From the NCBI RefSeq assembly GCF_011762125.1, contig NZ_JAASQN010000001.1, positions 1-64,000 of the forward strand: a DNA stretch of 64,000 nt. Direction: 5' to 3'. Numbering within the stretch: the first letter of the stretch is position 1; every line of letters starts with the position of its first letter. Origin of the DNA: Sphingopyxis panaciterrae. Lineage in GTDB: Bacteria; Pseudomonadota; Alphaproteobacteria; Sphingomonadales; Sphingomonadaceae. This document shows positions 45,810 to 55,396 of the stretch, in pieces. The position numbers and the translations under genes are program-made. The notes below the pieces were generated by a model. The model was not told the origin of the DNA and did not search any database. It saw only the letters and a program-made list of their open reading frames with translations.

Positions 45810-46670
45810 ATGACCGACATCAGCGAACTCGTCCGCGCGGAACTATCGATTCCGGTCGATCCCCGCGTCGCCGCGATGGCCAGGGCGCTGGCGGCCGAAT
45901 ATCCGGGCAGTGCGCGCGCGGTGCTTTTCTACGGCAGTTGCCTGCGCGAAACGCAGCTCGACGGGCTGATGCTCGATTTCTACCTGATCGTTTCGGACTA
46001 TGGCGACGCCTATCCGAAACGCTGGCAGGCCATCGCCAACCGGCTGATCCCGCCCAATGTCTTTCCGTTCCAGCACGACGGGCTGATCGCCAAATATGCG
46101 GTGCTGAGCGAAGCCGACTTTCACCGTCTGAACGGTTCCGGGACGCGCAATGTGTCGGTCTGGGCGCGTTTCGCGCAGCCGTCGCGGCTGGCATGGGCGG
46201 TCGACGATACCGCGCGGGGCCGCGCCATCGCGGCGGTGTCGCGTGCGGCGCCGGCCTTGCTCGCGGCGGCCGGACCCGTCGCTGGCGAGGATATGCTCGA
46301 CTGGTGGCGGCGCGCCTTTTCGCTGACCTATTCGGTCGAGCTGCGCGCCGAACGGACGAGCCGGGCGCAGTCGGTCGTCGATGCCGATGCCGAACGCTAT
46401 GCGCGCTTCAGCGCGCCCGCGATCGCCGCCATTCCCGCCGATGCGCAGGGCGGCGGCTGGGCACGCCGGCGCATCGAGGGCAAGGCGCTCAGCATCGTGC
46501 GGCTGGCGAAGGCGAGCCTGACCTATGCGGGCGGCATCGATTATCTCGCGTGGAAGATCAATCGCCACGCGGGCACGAAGATCGAGATCAAGCCGTGGCA
46601 GCGGCGCTGGCCGTTGCTCGCGGCGCTGACCCTGGTGCCGCGGTTGATGCGGAGCGGTGCGATTCGCTAA
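45810..46670 (+). CDS. Tam41/Mmp37-like nucleotidyltransferase (putative CDP-lipid synthase)
   Basis: A 286-aa protein that I align by eye with mitochondrial CDP-diacylglycerol synthase Tam41. ARAVLFYGSCLRE followed by LMLDFYLIVSDY matches the YGSG...DF[I/V]F motif. Then come KYAVLSEADF, WARFAQPSRLAW (compare the GRLQKP element) and EDMLDWWRRAFSLTYSVELR. The GS and first Asp of the nucleotidyltransferase motif are present; the second acidic position is Tyr, as it is hydrophobic in Tam41. The likely reaction is CTP plus phospholipid to CDP-lipid. It is coupled to the lipid kinase, whose product would be its substrate. Family assignment is from memory, without a search. Confidence 0.6.
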   Translation: MTDISELVRAELSIPVDPRVAAMARALAAEYPGSARAVLFYGSCLRETQLDGLMLDFYLIVSDYGDAYPKRWQAIANRLIPPNVFPFQHDGLIAKYAVLSEADFHRLNGSGTRNVSVWARFAQPSRLAWAVDDTARGRAIAAVSRAAPALLAAAGPVAGEDMLDWWRRAFSLTYSVELRAERTSRAQSVVDADAERYARFSAPAIAAIPADAQGGGWARRRIEGKALSIVRLAKASLTYAGGIDYLAWKINRHAGTKIEIKPWQRRWPLLAALTLVPRLMRSGAIR

Positions 46671-46685
46671 CCCTTAGCCGGACGG

Positions 46686-48662
46686 CTAACTCGCCAGCCG
46701 CTGGCCTTCGTCCGCCCGCGCGTCACCGCGGCGGCGGATCGCCTGATCGAGCGCGCTCAGCGTGAAGGGCTTGCGCAGCACGTCATGGTCGCCAAAACTC
46801 GCAACCTCGCTGGCGTCGCCGGCATAGCCCGTCACGAACAGCACCGACAGTCCGGGCCAGCGCTGCTTCAATTGCGCCACCATTTCGGGGCCAGTGAGCT
46901 CGGGCATCAGCACGTCGGAGAGAATGAGGTCGAAGCCGCCCCCCTCGGCGATCTGCCCTTCGACCAGCGCCTCGGCTTCCAGGGGATTTCCGCACGCGAC
47001 GGGCTTGTGCCCCAGTTCGGCGACCGCATCGACGGTTGCCGCGAGCACGCGCTGGTCATCCTCGACGACGAGAATGCTGAGCGCGTCGGTGAGGGTCGGC
47101 GCTGCGACCTGATCATCTGCGTCGGCCTGAGCCGTGCCCGCCTCGCCGGCGCGGGCGACCGGCAGCAGCATCGCGACGCGGGTTCCTTCGCCCTCGGTCG
47201 ATGTGATCTGCACCTCGCCCCCCGACTGGCGGCAGAAGGCGAAGACCTGGCTCATACCCAGCCCGGTACCCTGGCCGGCGGGCTTGGTGGTGTAGAAGGG
47301 GTCGAACACGCGTTCGAGCACCTCGGGGGACATGCCGCAGCCCGAGTCGATGACCTGCACCGCCAGCGCCGCAGTGTCCTCCTCCTCGTCGCGTAGCGTC
47401 CGGATCGTCAGCGATCCATGGCCGTCCATCGCATCGCGCGCGTTGACCGCGAGATTGAGCAGCGCATTCTCGAACTGGCGCCGGTCGAGCCGGCACGCGA
47501 GGTCGGCCGCCTCGAGGTCGAGGGTCAGCGCAATGCGGTCGCCGATCGTGCGCTCGATCAGCTCGGCGAAGGCGGCGATGCAGTCGTCGACCATAGTGAT
47601 TTCCGGCCGCGCCGGTTCGGACCGCGCAAAGGTGAGCAGCCGCCGCGTCAGGTCGGCGGCGCGATTGGCGCCGTCGAGCGCGTTGGCAAGGTGGCGTTGC
47701 GCCTTGTCGGGCGCGTCGGACAGCCAGCGCTGCGACAATTCGATGCCGCCGACGACAACCGCGAGCATGTTGTTGAAATCATGCGCGATACCGCCGGTGA
47801 GCTGGCCGACGGCTTCCATCTTCTGCGCTTGGCGCAGCTGTTCCTCGGCGGCCGCCCGCTCGCCCATTTCGGTGCGTAGCGCCACGTTCGCCTGTTCGAG
47901 CTCGGCGGTGCGTGCGTCGACCGCGGCTTCGAGCTGCATCGCCCGGTCGCTTTCGGCAATCTGGTCGCGCCGCGCGGCGCGGCGTTCGGTTTCGGCGCGG
48001 ATGAGCGAGAAGGTCGCGCCGATCGCGATCACCGCCGCCACCGCCCCGAGCAGCGAAAAGAGCAGCATCGCCTGGCTGAGGCTCGCGCGGTCGGCCGCGG
48101 CGACCCGATTGCGTTCGCGCAGCAGGGTGCGTTCGTTGCTGATGATCTGGGTCAGCAGCTTGTCGATCCGGCTGAGCCCCTGTCCCTTGCCGGCGGCATA
48201 ATATTTGGAGATGGCGGCGACGGTCTGGTTATAGTTCGCGCTGAGCGCCGCGTCGCCGAGCTGCGTGCTGCGGCTGTTCATCTCCTGCGTCAACTGTTCG
48301 ACCAGCGCCACCTGCTGGGGATTGTCGCGCACATTGCGCTTGAGCTGCGCCAGAAACTGGCGCGCGCGCGCCCATTGATATTCGTAGACGCGGCCGTCTT
48401 CCTTCTGCAGCCCGACGGCGAAGCGGCCGAGCGCGGCCTCGGCCCGCGCGAGCGCCGCGTCGACCGACCGTGTTTGCGAGATGACTTCGAGGCTCTGCGT
48501 CTGCCAGCCGAGCGAGCGATCGTAATTGTCGTTGGCGCGCGTAAGCAGCAGGACGAGCGCCGCAACGACCCCGACCAATATGGTCGCGACGCCGATCGTC
48601 AGCCAGAAGCGCAGGCGCTCCCGGCGGCTTTCGGTCTCGCTATCGAAATCCCGCTCGAACAC
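46686..48662 (-). CDS. Hybrid sensor histidine kinase with receiver domain
   Basis: A 658-aa membrane kinase. Two transmembrane helices (about 18-42 and 203-226) flank a helical periplasmic CHASE3-like sensor (TQSLEVISQTRSVDAALARAEAALGRF). A coiled coil follows, then a HisKA domain with phospho-His about 294 in GGIAHDFNNML, HATPase (NLAVNARDAMDG, GTGLGMSQVFAF) and a C-terminal receiver with Asp about 581 in LILSDVLMP. This HWE-less HisKA hybrid would pass phosphate through an Hpt protein. It lies between the Tam41-like gene (convergent) and spt. Signal unknown. Confidence 0.92.
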   Translation of the reverse strand: MFERDFDSETESRRERLRFWLTIGVATILVGVVAALVLLLTRANDNYDRSLGWQTQSLEVISQTRSVDAALARAEAALGRFAVGLQKEDGRVYEYQWARARQFLAQLKRNVRDNPQQVALVEQLTQEMNSRSTQLGDAALSANYNQTVAAISKYYAAGKGQGLSRIDKLLTQIISNERTLLRERNRVAAADRASLSQAMLLFSLLGAVAAVIAIGATFSLIRAETERRAARRDQIAESDRAMQLEAAVDARTAELEQANVALRTEMGERAAAEEQLRQAQKMEAVGQLTGGIAHDFNNMLAVVVGGIELSQRWLSDAPDKAQRHLANALDGANRAADLTRRLLTFARSEPARPEITMVDDCIAAFAELIERTIGDRIALTLDLEAADLACRLDRRQFENALLNLAVNARDAMDGHGSLTIRTLRDEEEDTAALAVQVIDSGCGMSPEVLERVFDPFYTTKPAGQGTGLGMSQVFAFCRQSGGEVQITSTEGEGTRVAMLLPVARAGEAGTAQADADDQVAAPTLTDALSILVVEDDQRVLAATVDAVAELGHKPVACGNPLEAEALVEGQIAEGGGFDLILSDVLMPELTGPEMVAQLKQRWPGLSVLFVTGYAGDASEVASFGDHDVLRKPFTLSALDQAIRRRGDARADEGQRLAS

Positions 48663-48775
48663 GCGCCGTCTTTACCGGACAAGCGCCGCCTCGCAAAGCT
48701 ACGAAGCGGGCGGCGCGCGCGGGCCGCTTCGGTTCATCCCGAAAAGGAATCCGCTGGTCGGCGGAAGCGATCGGT

Positions 48776-49987
48776 TCAGCCGATGATCCGGGCGCGCTTG
48801 CCGGCGCGTTCGAAGCGCGCGAGAATTTCGGTGACCTGTTCGCTCGAATGCTCGGCGCAGAGCGAACAGCGCAGCAGCGTCATGCCCGCAGGGGTCGCCG
48901 GCGGACGCGCAAGATTGACGTACAGCCCTTCCTCGAGCAGCGCTTCCCACATCATCGCGCCGCGTTCGAGGTCGGGCATGATGACCGCGATGATTGCCGA
49001 CTGCGGCTCTTCGGTGCCCAGCGTGAAGCCGAGGTCACGCAGGCCTTTATGCAGTGTCTTGGAATTTTCCCACAGATGCGCGCGCTTGTTCGACCCGTGC
49101 ATCAGCTTGCGGATACTCGTCGCGGCGGTCGCGACGACGCTCGGCGGCAGCGAGGCGGTGAAGACATAAGGACGGCAGACGAGCCGCAGGATTTCGAATT
49201 TCGGATGATTCGACACGCAGAAGCCGCCGACGGTGCCGACGCTCTTGCTGAACGTGCCGATGATGAAATCGACATCGTCGATCACCCCCTGCGCCTCGGC
49301 GACGCCGCGGCCATGTTCGCCGATGAAGCCCATCGAATGCGCCTCGTCGACCAGCACCATCGCGCCGTTTTCCTTGGAAACGCGGATCATTTCCTTGAGC
49401 GGCGCGATGTCGCCGAGCATCGAATAGACGCCTTCGAGCACGACGAGCTTGCCAGCTTCGGGGGGCAGCCGCTTCAGCCGCTTTTCGAGCGCCTCGACGT
49501 CGTTATGGCGGAAAGCGACGATTTCGGCATTGCCCATCGCGCAGCCGTCATAGATCGACGCATGGCTGTCGATGTCGAGGATGACATAGTCGCCCTTGCC
49601 GGCGATCGTCGAAATGATGCCGAGGTTCGCCTGATATCCGGTCGAGAATACCATGGCATGGTCCATGGCGTAAAATTCCTTGAGCGCGTCCTCGCATTCC
49701 CTGTGGCCCTGATAGGTCCCGTTGAGGACGCGGCTGCCGGTGGTGCCGCTGCCGAACCTGTCGAGCGCCTCCTTGCCCGCGGCGATGACGTCGTCGTCGA
49801 ACGTCATGCCCATATAATTATAGGTGCCGAGCAGGATCGTCTCGCGCCCGTTGCAGATCGCGACGGTCGGCGAGATCACCTTTTCCATGACCAGGCTGAA
49901 CGGATCGGTGACCCCGGTGGCGAGCAGATCCTCGCGCTGCTGGATCAGCGGGTCGAATTTGGAGAAAAGGTCGGTCATTTTTTCCAT
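48776..49987 (-). CDS. spt: Serine palmitoyltransferase
   Basis: A PLP enzyme condensing L-serine with an acyl thioester to 3-ketosphinganine, the committed step of sphingolipid synthesis. The 403-aa product closely follows the soluble Sphingomonas paucimobilis enzyme: DTILLGTYNYMGMTFD-like start, DSHASIYDG (His142 stacking PLP), DEAHSMGF (Asp214, His217), and GTFSKSVGTVGGF with Schiff-base Lys248. ARPPATPAG near the end is also conserved. An ATG three codons later is possible. It lies downstream of the acyl carrier protein gene, the order known to supply acyl-ACP. Confidence 0.96.
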   Translation of the reverse strand: MEKMTDLFSKFDPLIQQREDLLATGVTDPFSLVMEKVISPTVAICNGRETILLGTYNYMGMTFDDDVIAAGKEALDRFGSGTTGSRVLNGTYQGHRECEDALKEFYAMDHAMVFSTGYQANLGIISTIAGKGDYVILDIDSHASIYDGCAMGNAEIVAFRHNDVEALEKRLKRLPPEAGKLVVLEGVYSMLGDIAPLKEMIRVSKENGAMVLVDEAHSMGFIGEHGRGVAEAQGVIDDVDFIIGTFSKSVGTVGGFCVSNHPKFEILRLVCRPYVFTASLPPSVVATAATSIRKLMHGSNKRAHLWENSKTLHKGLRDLGFTLGTEEPQSAIIAVIMPDLERGAMMWEALLEEGLYVNLARPPATPAGMTLLRCSLCAEHSSEQVTEILARFERAGKRARIIG

Positions 49988-49994
49988 CCCACAT

Positions 49995-50094
49995 CCGTTT
50001 GCCCTGAGGAGGGGCTGAGCTTTGGCGAAGACCCTTCTCGAAGGGCCGTTCGAGACGCCATTTCGACAAGCTCAATGGCTCCTCAGGCCGAACG
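49995..50094. repeat. Palindromic intergenic repeat, family A
   Basis: Second copy of the element at 8313-8424, bounded by CCGTTTGCCCTGAGGAGG and CTCCTCAGGCCGAACGG. It fills the gap between acp and spt, inside what should be one operon. It might adjust the acp:spt expression ratio by attenuation or RNA stability. Confidence 0.8.
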
Positions 50095-50104
50095 GAAGTT
50101 TAAA

Positions 50105-50341
50105 CTAGCCCTGCAGCTTCTCGACCGCGGCGACCAGCTGGCCGACGGTTTCGATCTCGGCCTGCATGTTCATGCTGATGATGATGTCGAACATGTCCTC
50201 GACCTCGGCGACGAAATCCATCACCGTCAGGCTGTCCCACTCGAGGTCGCCGGCAAAGGTGGTGGCGTCGGTCAGTTCGACACCCTTCTTGTTGAATGGG
50301 CCGATCAGGCCGAAAATCTGGTCGCGAAGGGCGGTGCTCAT
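50105..50341 (-). CDS. Acyl carrier protein dedicated to serine palmitoyltransferase
   Basis: A 78-aa acyl carrier protein with the phosphopantetheine serine in LEWDSLTVMDF (Ser37). The core TFAGDLEWDSL and FVAEVEDMFDI segments are typical but diverge from the house-keeping AcpP (EDSLD replaced by DSLTVMD). It is transcribed just upstream of spt. In Caulobacter and Sphingomonas such an ACP presents the acyl chain to serine palmitoyltransferase. A longer in-frame upstream frame is not protein-like, so the ATG at 50341 is preferred. Confidence 0.92.
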   Translation of the reverse strand: MSTALRDQIFGLIGPFNKKGVELTDATTFAGDLEWDSLTVMDFVAEVEDMFDIIISMNMQAEIETVGQLVAAVEKLQG

Positions 50342-50418
50342 GCAGGTACGTCCCGTAAAGAAATAAGATTGCGCGCGGGAATGCCGCGCCGCTGTCCGAT
50401 TGGCAAGCGAATGCGGCG

Positions 50419-50443
50419 GGAACAGGGCAGCATCTTGCCGGTT
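50419..50443 (+). promoter_or_regulatory. Weak candidate sigma-EcfG promoter before the Pycsar-effector-like gene
   Basis: GGAAC (50419-50423), 16 bases, then GGTT (50440-50443): one base off the GGAAC-N16/17-cGTT consensus. It lies in the acp/membrane-protein intergenic region, 64 bases before the ATG at 50508. Several such near matches are expected by chance in a window of this size. Confidence 0.35.
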
Positions 50444-50507
50444 ACGGCACTTCATGGCATCCCTGTGGCGGGTCGCTGACGGGGTAACAGGGCAGGGGCA
50501 GCTTGGC

Positions 50508-51080
50508 ATGGACAGCGCAGAAACAAAGACGTCGCCGGCACCTTCGCCGATTTCCTTTCCGCCGAACGCGGTGCACCTCGTGCGCACCAACCAGCAGATC
50601 ACGATGCAATTGTCGCAGATGGCGGATCAAAAAGCGTCGATCCTGATGGGGGCGACCTTCGTCGTCTTCACCCTCGCCATCGGGCAGGCGCGCTCGGGCG
50701 GCGGGAGTTTGGCGATGCCGCTCGCGATCCTTGCGACCTTTTCCTTCCTGTCGGCGCTGTTCGCGATTTCGGCGGTCCTGCCGCGGGTCGGGAAGGCGCC
50801 GCCGGTGGTCTACAAGGACGGCAAGGATCACAGCAACATCCTCTTCTTTGGCCGGTTCGCGCAGATGGACGAGGATGAATTCATCGCGGCGGTGAAGGCG
50901 CGGCTGCGCACCGAGGACGACCTGTACGAGACGATGCTGCGCGATACCTATCAGAATGGCGTCGTCCTCGCGCGGCGCAAATATCGCTATCTTGCCTATG
51001 CGTACCGGCTGTTTGTGGTCGGGCTGACGCTGACCTTCATTGCATTCGGGGTTGAGATGGCGATCCTGTGGCGGGGGTGA
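50508..51080 (+). CDS. Pycsar-effector-like membrane protein (DUF5706)
   Basis: A 190-aa protein. It opens with a helix carrying the family signature NQQITMQLSQMADQKASILMGA, runs into two transmembrane helices (about 43-62 and 67-90), then a cytoplasmic stretch with NILFFGRFAQMDEDEFIAAVKARL and DLYETMLRDTYQNGVVLARRKYRYLAYAY, and a last transmembrane helix (about 165-187). This is the layout of the Pycsar TM effectors that disrupt the membrane on cyclic-nucleotide binding in phage defence. No uridylate/cytidylate cyclase is next to it; neighbours are acp/spt and a MATE transporter. It may be a solitary homologue with a house-keeping or stress role. Confidence 0.7.
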   Translation: MDSAETKTSPAPSPISFPPNAVHLVRTNQQITMQLSQMADQKASILMGATFVVFTLAIGQARSGGGSLAMPLAILATFSFLSALFAISAVLPRVGKAPPVVYKDGKDHSNILFFGRFAQMDEDEFIAAVKARLRTEDDLYETMLRDTYQNGVVLARRKYRYLAYAYRLFVVGLTLTFIAFGVEMAILWRG

Positions 51081-51148
51081 AGACAGGCCGCGGTTGAAAA
51101 CTTGATTGTCGACGGCTGGTTTCGGCCAGTAGTTATCCCTGCTCTTTT

Positions 51149-51240
51149 CGTCACCCCGAACTTGATCCGGGGTCCCGCTTGACGTCGAAAACTGCCGGAT
51201 GTCCCAAAAAGCGGGATCCCGGGTCAAGCCCGGGATGACG
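51149..51240. repeat. Palindromic intergenic repeat, family C
   Basis: CGTCACCCCGAACTTGATCC with GGGGTCCCGCTT on the left, mirrored by AAAGCGGGATCCCGGGTC and AAGCCCGGGATGACG on the right. It is the first of two palindromes in the 436-bp gap between the DUF5706 gene and the MATE gene. Confidence 0.85.
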
Positions 51241-51279
51241 AATTAGGGCAGGAAGTGACCGGTTGCCGCGGTATCTAGC

Positions 51280-51367
51280 GTGTACCCCGGCGAAGGCCGG
51301 GGTCCAGGGCGGTACCAGGCAACGTCAGCTTTTGGGCGCCCTGGACCCCGGCCTTCGCCGGGGTACA
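51280..51367. repeat. Palindromic repeat, family E-like
   Basis: GTGTACCCCGGCGAAGGCCG with GGGTCCAGGGC on the left, mirrored by GCCCTGGACCC and CGGCCTTCGCCGGGGTACAC on the right. Bases 51368-51516 after it hold nothing I recognise. Confidence 0.8.
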
Positions 51368-51516
51368 CAGTGAGGAACCAAAAGGTTGCTCCCTACCCCA
51401 AAGTCGATACTCCGCACCCGTCGTTGTGGCCTTTTTGCAACCCCCCGCGCCCGAAAGCGGATGCAGTGCCGTACCGCACTTGAACCGCCGCACCCCCGCG
51501 CCTATCCGGGCCGGCT

Positions 51517-52914
51517 ATGCTGCAACAAGCCAGCCCTTTGACCGCGGAAACTTCGCAGGGTCTTCGCGCGGAATTCCGCGCGACGCTCGCGCTTGCGGTC
51601 CCGCTCGCGGCCGCGAACCTGCTTCAGATGATGGTCCATGCGATCGACGTGATTTTTGTCGCACGGCTTGGCGACGCGGCGCTCGCCGCCTCGTCGCTCG
51701 GTGTCGCGATCTTCGGCCTCCTGCTCTGGACCGGCTCGGGCCTGATCGGCGCGTCGGCGCCGCTGATTGCCGCCGAACTCGGGCGCCGCAAGCATGCGGT
51801 GCGCGAAGTCCGGCGCACGGTGCGCATGGCGCTGTGGCTCGCGGCGCTGGTGTCGATCCTGTTCATGGGCATTTGCGCCGCGGGCGGGCCGATCATGCTC
51901 GCCACCGGGCAGCCGCCCGAAACCTCGGCGCATGCAGCCAGCTTTCTGCTGATCCTGATGTGGGGCTTGTTCCCGATGATCGCAGCGGCGGTGCTGCGTA
52001 TCTTCGTCTCGGCGCTCGGGCGCGCAACGATCGCGACCGCGATCACCTTCGGCGCGCTGTTCGTCAATGCGCTCGGCAATTGGGTGCTCGTGTTCGGGCA
52101 TCTCGGCATGCCCGCGCTTGGTCTGCACGGCTCGGCGATCTCGAGCGTGATGACCAGCGTCCTCATGCTCATCGCCTATATCGTCGTCATCCAGACCGAC
52201 CGGCGGCTGCGGCGCTATCATCTGTTCGGCAATTGGTGGCGCAGCGAATGGACGCGCTTTTTCGACATGCTGCGCATCGGCACCCCGATCAGCCTCACCA
52301 TTTTGGCTGAGGCGGGGCTGTTCACCGGCGCCGCCTTCCTGATGGGGCGGATCGGCGAGGCCGAGCTTGCCGGGCACACCATCGCGCTGCAGGTCGCGGC
52401 GCTTGCCTTCCAGATTCCGTTCGGTGTCGCGCAGGCGGCGACGATCCGCGTCGGGCTGGCCTATGGCGCGCGCGATCATCGCGGCATCGCACATGCGGGG
52501 ACCGCTTCGCTCGTGCTCGGCATCGGCTTCATGGGGTTCACCGCCTTGTTGATGTGGCTGTTCCCGACGCTCGTGCTGTCAATTTATGTCGACGTCCACG
52601 CGGCGCGCAACGCGGCGCTCGTCGGCTTCGCGCTGCAATTCCTTGTCGTCGCTGCCGCTTTCCAGCTCTTCGATGGCGCGCAGGCGGTCGCGGCGGGTGT
52701 GTTGCGCGGGCTGCAGGATACACGCATCCCGATGATCATCGCGATCTGCGGTTACTGGATCGCGGGATATGGCACTGCCATCTACCTCGGTTTCTGGACG
52801 CCGCTGCAGGGGGTTGGCGTGTGGATCGGGCTTGCCGTCGGGTTGATCGTCGTGTCGGCGGTGCTGCTCGCGCGCTGGCGGATGCGCGGCCGTCTCGGCC
52901 TGCTGCCGGCGTAA
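51517..52914 (+). CDS. MATE-family multidrug efflux transporter
   Basis: A 465-aa inner-membrane antiporter of the NorM-type MATE family with about twelve transmembrane helices in two homologous halves. Typical segments are ALAVPLAAANLLQMMVHAIDVIFVARLG and, in the second half, AEAGLFTGAAFLMGRIGEAELAGHTIALQVAALAFQIPFGVAQAATIRVG. It would export cationic or toxic compounds using an Na+ or H+ gradient. The start ATGCTGCAAC at 51517 has no strong ribosome-binding site. Confidence 0.93.
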   Translation: MLQQASPLTAETSQGLRAEFRATLALAVPLAAANLLQMMVHAIDVIFVARLGDAALAASSLGVAIFGLLLWTGSGLIGASAPLIAAELGRRKHAVREVRRTVRMALWLAALVSILFMGICAAGGPIMLATGQPPETSAHAASFLLILMWGLFPMIAAAVLRIFVSALGRATIATAITFGALFVNALGNWVLVFGHLGMPALGLHGSAISSVMTSVLMLIAYIVVIQTDRRLRRYHLFGNWWRSEWTRFFDMLRIGTPISLTILAEAGLFTGAAFLMGRIGEAELAGHTIALQVAALAFQIPFGVAQAATIRVGLAYGARDHRGIAHAGTASLVLGIGFMGFTALLMWLFPTLVLSIYVDVHAARNAALVGFALQFLVVAAAFQLFDGAQAVAAGVLRGLQDTRIPMIIAICGYWIAGYGTAIYLGFWTPLQGVGVWIGLAVGLIVVSAVLLARWRMRGRLGLLPA

Positions 52915-52933
52915 TTTTCCACTGGCGTGGAAA

Positions 52934-53018
52934 GGCGGCACCGGCCCGCTCCCCCTCCCGGCCTCCCTGACGATAGTAGCCTATGGGAGGCCGGGAGGGG
53001 GAGCGGGCCGGTGCCGCC
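52934..53018. repeat. Perfect 34-bp inverted repeat with 17-base loop
   Basis: The left arm 52934-52967 (starting GGCGGCACCGGCCCGCTCCC) is exactly complementary to the right arm 52985-53018 (ending GAGCGGGCCGGTGCCGCC). The loop reads TGACGATAGTAGCCTAT. It begins 20 bases after the MATE stop and ends about 67 bases before the groES promoter. It could act as a strong RNA hairpin closing the MATE transcript, or be another repeat family. Confidence 0.9.
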
Positions 53019-53084
53019 CAATGTTTCAGCTTTGCTGAAACGACATCTGACGCAAAAACTTCGCAAGAATCTTGTAGCGCGGCG

Positions 53085-53113
53085 CTTGACGCCTATCTGA
53101 CTCCCACCCATAT
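53085..53113 (+). promoter_or_regulatory. Heat-shock-type (RpoH-like) promoter of groESL
   Basis: CTTGAC (53085-53090) and CCCATAT (53107-53113) with a 16-base spacer match the alphaproteobacterial sigma-32 pattern (CTTG, spacer, CyTAT-like -10). It lies just upstream of the CIRCE element, suggesting both RpoH activation and HrcA repression. Confidence 0.65.
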
Positions 53114-53122
53114 GGCGGCGTG

Positions 53123-53149
53123 TTAGCACTCACGCCCTGTGAGTGCTAA
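53123..53149 (+). promoter_or_regulatory. CIRCE element (HrcA operator)
   Basis: TTAGCACTC-N9-GAGTGCTAA, a perfect match to the CIRCE consensus, lies between the promoter and groES (start 53182). HrcA would bind here and repress groESL until heat shock. hrcA itself is not in the window. Confidence 0.95.
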
Positions 53150-53181
53150 ACGACATCATTTCCATCTCTGGAGGGATATTC

Positions 53182-53469
53182 ATGCAATTTCGTCCGCTGC
53201 ACGACCGCGTGCTGGTCCGCCGTATCGAAGCCGAAGAAAAGACGGCTGGCGGCATCATCATCCCCGACACCGCCAAGGAAAAGCCGCAGGAAGGCGAAGT
53301 CGTCTCTGTCGGCACCGGCGCCCGCGCCGACGACGGCAAGGTGACTCCGCTCGACGTCAAGGCGGGCGATCGCATCCTGTTCGGCAAATGGTCGGGCACC
53401 GAAGTCAAGGTCGACGGCGAAGAGCTGCTGATCATGAAGGAATCGGACATTCTGGGCGTCATCGCCTGA
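53182..53469 (+). CDS. groES: Co-chaperonin GroES
   Basis: A 95-aa heptameric lid of the GroEL chaperonin. It starts [34 protein letters not shown] and includes the mobile loop and the [15 protein letters not shown] core. Preceded by TGGAGGGA at good spacing, with CIRCE upstream. Followed after 77 bp by groEL. Confidence 0.97.
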   Translation: MQFRPLHDRVLVRRIEAEEKTAGGIIIPDTAKEKPQEGEVVSVGTGARADDGKVTPLDVKAGDRILFGKWSGTEVKVDGEELLIMKESDILGVIA

Positions 53470-53534
53470 ACCGTCTCCGCGTCCCCCATGGACGCGATTT
53501 CAGTGTGAAGTTGCGCAGTTTTCTGCGGATTTAA

Positions 53535-55190
<1,656 letters not shown>

Positions 55191-55224
55191 GTCCAGACCG
55201 TTCGGCGCTCCGTCGACAGAAAGA

Positions 55225-55254
55225 GGGCCGGGGCAGCGATGCTCCGGCCCTTTT
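55225..55254 (+). terminator. Intrinsic terminator after groEL
   Basis: GGGCCGGgGCa and tGCtCCGGCCC form an 11-bp stem with a four-base loop, followed by TTTT. It lies 34 bases after the groEL stop. Confidence 0.88.
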
Positions 55255-55277
55255 GCTTGGATGGGTTTCCTGTTTTT

Positions 55278-55351
55278 CGTCACCCCGGACTTGACCCGGA
55301 GTCCATTCGGGCAGGCGTGGTCGTGGATGCCGGATCAGGTCCGGCATGACG
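55278..55351. repeat. Palindromic intergenic repeat, family C (short copy)
   Basis: CGTCACCCCGGACTTGACCC on the left and GGATCAGGTCCGGCATGACG on the right. It lies between the groEL terminator and the glutamine cyclotransferase gene. Confidence 0.75.
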
Positions 55352-55396
55352 AAGGAGACATTGCCAGTTCACCTCGCCGCGCATAGCTAAGGCGTT

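Noticed and set aside
50105..51080. A complete Pycsar defence system
   Set aside because: No cyclase domain in any neighbouring gene; only an effector-like protein is present.
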